In this document: piece after piece, positions 62,277 to 64,000 of the stretch
Layout of the letters: each line of letters opens with the position of its first letter
Position numbering within the stretch: the stretch's first letter is position 1
Assembly: GCF_018919385.1 (NCBI RefSeq)
Contig: NZ_JAHLMF010000014.1
Coordinates: 62,001-126,000 of the forward strand
Length of the DNA: 64,000 bases
DNA from: Geomonas diazotrophica
GTDB lineage: Bacteria > Desulfobacterota > Desulfuromonadia > Geobacterales > Geobacteraceae
Direction: 5' to 3'
Made by a program: the position numbers and the translations under genes
The notes under the pieces: generated by a model
Seen by the model: only the letters and a program-made list of their open reading frames with translations
Told to the model about the DNA's origin: nothing
Databases searched by the model: none

Positions 62277-62867
62277 CTAGTGCACCACCACGCCGCCGGA
62301 AACCACGAACTTCACCGCGTCCTCGACGCTCATGCCGCAGTCGTACACCTCGGACTCGTGGAAGAACAGTGCAAAGCCGGAGGTGGGGTTGGGCATGGTC
62401 GGGACGTAGACCACCACCAGCTTCTCTCCGTCGCGCTCCACCTCGGCCGTCACGAAGCCGACGGCACGTACCCCGGTGCGTGGCCACTCGACGAAGACGG
62501 CCCTGCGGTAGGAGGTCTTTCCGTCCTTGAACACCTGAGTCAGCTGCTTGCTGGAGTTGTAGATTGACTTCACCAGGGGGATGCGGGAGAAAAGGTCGTC
62601 CCCCCATCGGAGAATCCTGGTTCCCATCACGTTGGTCGCCAGCAAGCCGGAAAGGTAGATGACGATGACGCCGGTCAGCATGCCCAGGCCGGGGATATAG
62701 GAGTGATCGTTGATGAACGCGGCCAGCAGCGAGTCGAGGTAGCTCCCCAGGATGCCGTCGGCGAAGTTGAACAGGAACTTCAGGATGAATATGGTGATGC
62801 CGAGGGGGACCACCACGAACAGCCCGGTGATGAATTTCCCCTTGAAATGTTTGACAAGTTGTTCCAC
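62277..62867 (-). CDS. DUF502 membrane protein
   Basis: A 196-residue membrane protein. It has two hydrophobic helices (KFITGLFVVVPLGITIFILKFLFNF and LGMLTGVIVIYLSGLLATNVMG), then a soluble part with IPLVKSIYNSSKQLTQVF and VVYVPTMPNPTSGFALFF, the DUF502 hallmarks. Function unknown. GTG at 62867 has GGAGGCGCCA upstream. An ATG at 62924 is less supported. Confidence 0.85.
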   Translation of the reverse strand: MEQLVKHFKGKFITGLFVVVPLGITIFILKFLFNFADGILGSYLDSLLAAFINDHSYIPGLGMLTGVIVIYLSGLLATNVMGTRILRWGDDLFSRIPLVKSIYNSSKQLTQVFKDGKTSYRRAVFVEWPRTGVRAVGFVTAEVERDGEKLVVVYVPTMPNPTSGFALFFHESEVYDCGMSVEDAVKFVVSGGVVVH

Positions 62868-62993
62868 TGGCGCCTCCGATTGATAGTTCGCTTGCGTTAT
62901 GCAACAAAGTAGCCGCAGTGTCAACGGTTTTGGGTCCAGGCAGCGAATACGGGGCGCCGGCCATTTCTGCCGTAGACCTTTTCGGTTGGATAC

Positions 62994-63174
62994 CGATTTA
63001 TCGGCTGTAGCCGCTTTAAGGCGAAGGCCCCGATTTATCGGCCGTAGCTCCTTTAAGCAAATCCGATTTATCGGCCGTAGCCGCTTTAGGGCGAAGGCAG
63101 CGATTTATCGGCCGTAGCCGTTTAGCGGCGAAGGCAGCGATTTATCGGCCATAGCCGTTTAGCGGCGAAGGCCG
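62994..63174. repeat. Five tandem copies of a 37-bp repeat
   Basis: Units begin CGATTTATCGGCCGTAGC at 62994, 63031, 63064, 63101 and 63138. The period is 37 bp, except one 33-bp step. Each unit contains CGAT-TT-ATCG, and the last two contain GCCG-TTTAG-CGGC, both self-complementary. It lies 94 bp before the protease gene. The rest of the 62868-63267 gap has no gene. Confidence 0.88.
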
Positions 63175-63267
63175 AAGGCCGGGGCAAATGCAGTTGACAA
63201 CAACACGCGCAAAAACTACATTAACACGTTGCGGTTCATCCCCTAAAAATCCCGTCAAAGGTCCCCG

Positions 63268-64000
63268 ATGTTGAAAAAAGCGTTTGTCATATCGGCCGTC
63301 GCCGCCGTCCTCGCCGCCATCTTTTTCCTCGCGCCGCTTCTGGACAAGGAAGAGCGCGCCCGAAGGAGCGAGGCGGAGTACGTCTCCATGTTCAAAGAGG
63401 TGGTCGACATCGTCAAGGAGAGCTACGTCGACAAGGTCGATGACAAGAAGCTCATGACCGGCGCGATCAACGGGATGCTTGCCGCGCTCGACCCCCACAG
63501 CACCTACCTCCCGGTCACGGAGTACTCCGAGATGAAGGTGCACATGGCGGGCGCCTTCGGCGGCGTCGGCATCGAGTTGGACATGCGCAACGGCAAGCTC
63601 ATGGTGAACGCCCCCATCGAGGACACCCCCGCCTTTCGGGCCGGCATCCTCGCCGGTGATCACATCTTCCAGATCGACGGCAAGCCGACCAAGGACCTCC
63701 CGATCAACGAGTGCGTGAGCCGGATGCGCGGCACCCCCGGAACGCAGGTCACTCTCACCGTCATCAGGGAGGGGAGCGCGAAGCCGCTCACCTTCCGTCT
63801 GACCCGCGCCATCATAAAGACCAAGAGCCTCAAGGCACGCCTTCTGGAGTCCGGTTACGGCTACGTCCGCGTCGCCGAGTTCCAGGAGCGGACCGGCGAG
63901 GACTTCGAGAAGGCGCTGAAGACGCTGGCGGCCGACAACGGCGCCCCCCTCTCCGGCCTGATCCTCGACCTGCGCTACAACCCCGGCGGCCTGGTGGACC
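63268..64000 (+). CDS. S41 C-terminal processing peptidase (3' end cut by window)
   Basis: The frame opens at ATG 63268 (MLKKAFVISAVAAVLAAIFF, a signal/anchor helix) and runs past the right edge, about 244 residues. The N-terminal S41 helper region (VDIVKESYVDKVDDKKLMTGAINGMLAALDPHSTYL) is followed by a PDZ domain (GGVGIELDMRNG...IEDTPAFRAGILAGDHIFQIDGK) and the start of the peptidase domain (GLILDLRYNPGGLVD). The catalytic Ser/Lys lie beyond the window. Periplasmic quality control or processing protease. Confidence 0.93.
   Translation, partial: MLKKAFVISAVAAVLAAIFFLAPLLDKEERARRSEAEYVSMFKEVVDIVKESYVDKVDDKKLMTGAINGMLAALDPHSTYLPVTEYSEMKVHMAGAFGGVGIELDMRNGKLMVNAPIEDTPAFRAGILAGDHIFQIDGKPTKDLPINECVSRMRGTPGTQVTLTVIREGSAKPLTFRLTRAIIKTKSLKARLLESGYGYVRVAEFQERTGEDFEKALKTLAADNGAPLSGLILDLRYNPGGLVD

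Noticed and set aside
62994-63174. CRISPR array
   Set aside because: The units are contiguous without unique spacers, and no cas gene is present.

Overview
The window is high-GC, gene-dense DNA that looks like a chromosome of a Geobacter/Geomonas/Citrifermentans-type bacterium (Geobacterales). The pointers are a eukaryotic-type citrate synthase, a TupABC system beside a full-length ModE, DUF2845 and DUF502 proteins, an MJ0042-type zinc-ribbon protein and many two-component proteins. It holds 62 protein genes or gene remnants I can support, two of them cut by the window edges, plus one tRNA-Arg. I saw no insertion sequence, prophage or CRISPR array.

Layout. 0-1.5 kb: a partial gene and a nucleotide-sugar dehydrogenase on the minus strand. 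1.8-5.7 kb: mutS and a cell-wall amidase. 5.8-8.8 kb: a repeat-rich zinc-ribbon membrane protein, a DUF1573 protein and tRNA-Arg(CCG). 9.2-18.2 kb: a phosphate/sulfate uptake block. pstC-pstA-pstB-phoU (+) and pstS (-) flank a sulfate operon (sbp-cysT-cysW-cysA, -). Both pst units have a Pho-box-like direct repeat upstream. 18.3-22.8 kb: GapN-type dehydrogenase, Dps-like ferritin, HicAB, a GlxA-type regulator and a DUF2917 protein. 22.8-30 kb: a small drug/metabolite transporter, a hybrid histidine kinase, mntP, a DUF2845 protein and a tungstate/molybdate module (tupABC, modE) with two E. coli-like ModE operators.

30.2-34.7 kb is a glycan-type cluster (methyltransferase and glycosyltransferases) that has decayed. 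Two adjacent glycosyltransferase genes keep their ends but have lost their middles, and a third chimeric remnant lies upstream. 35-38.9 kb: treZ overlapping a glycogen-debranching enzyme gene. 39-46.3 kb: a BON lipoprotein, a secreted C-X16-C repeat protein, a degenerate uracil-DNA-glycosylase-like protein whose stop overlaps that of its neighbour, a phospholipase-C-like protein, coaBC, a metallo-hydrolase, a YhaM-type exonuclease and an FAD oxidoreductase. 46.3-49 kb: a signalling cluster (two single-domain receivers, a receiver-kinase and a universal stress protein). 49.2-54.7 kb: rodZ-like, TPR lipoprotein, PfkB kinase, MTA phosphorylase, rlmN, ndk and a tiny Ala/Pro lipoprotein. 55-62.9 kb: AMMECR1-family protein, citrate synthase with GTATAC operator repeats, M24 peptidase, acyl-CoA ligase, 2-hydroxyacid dehydrogenase and DUF502. 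The window ends in five 37-bp tandem repeats ahead of a C-terminal processing protease cut by the edge.

All functions are read from sequence motifs and memory of the families. No database search was run.
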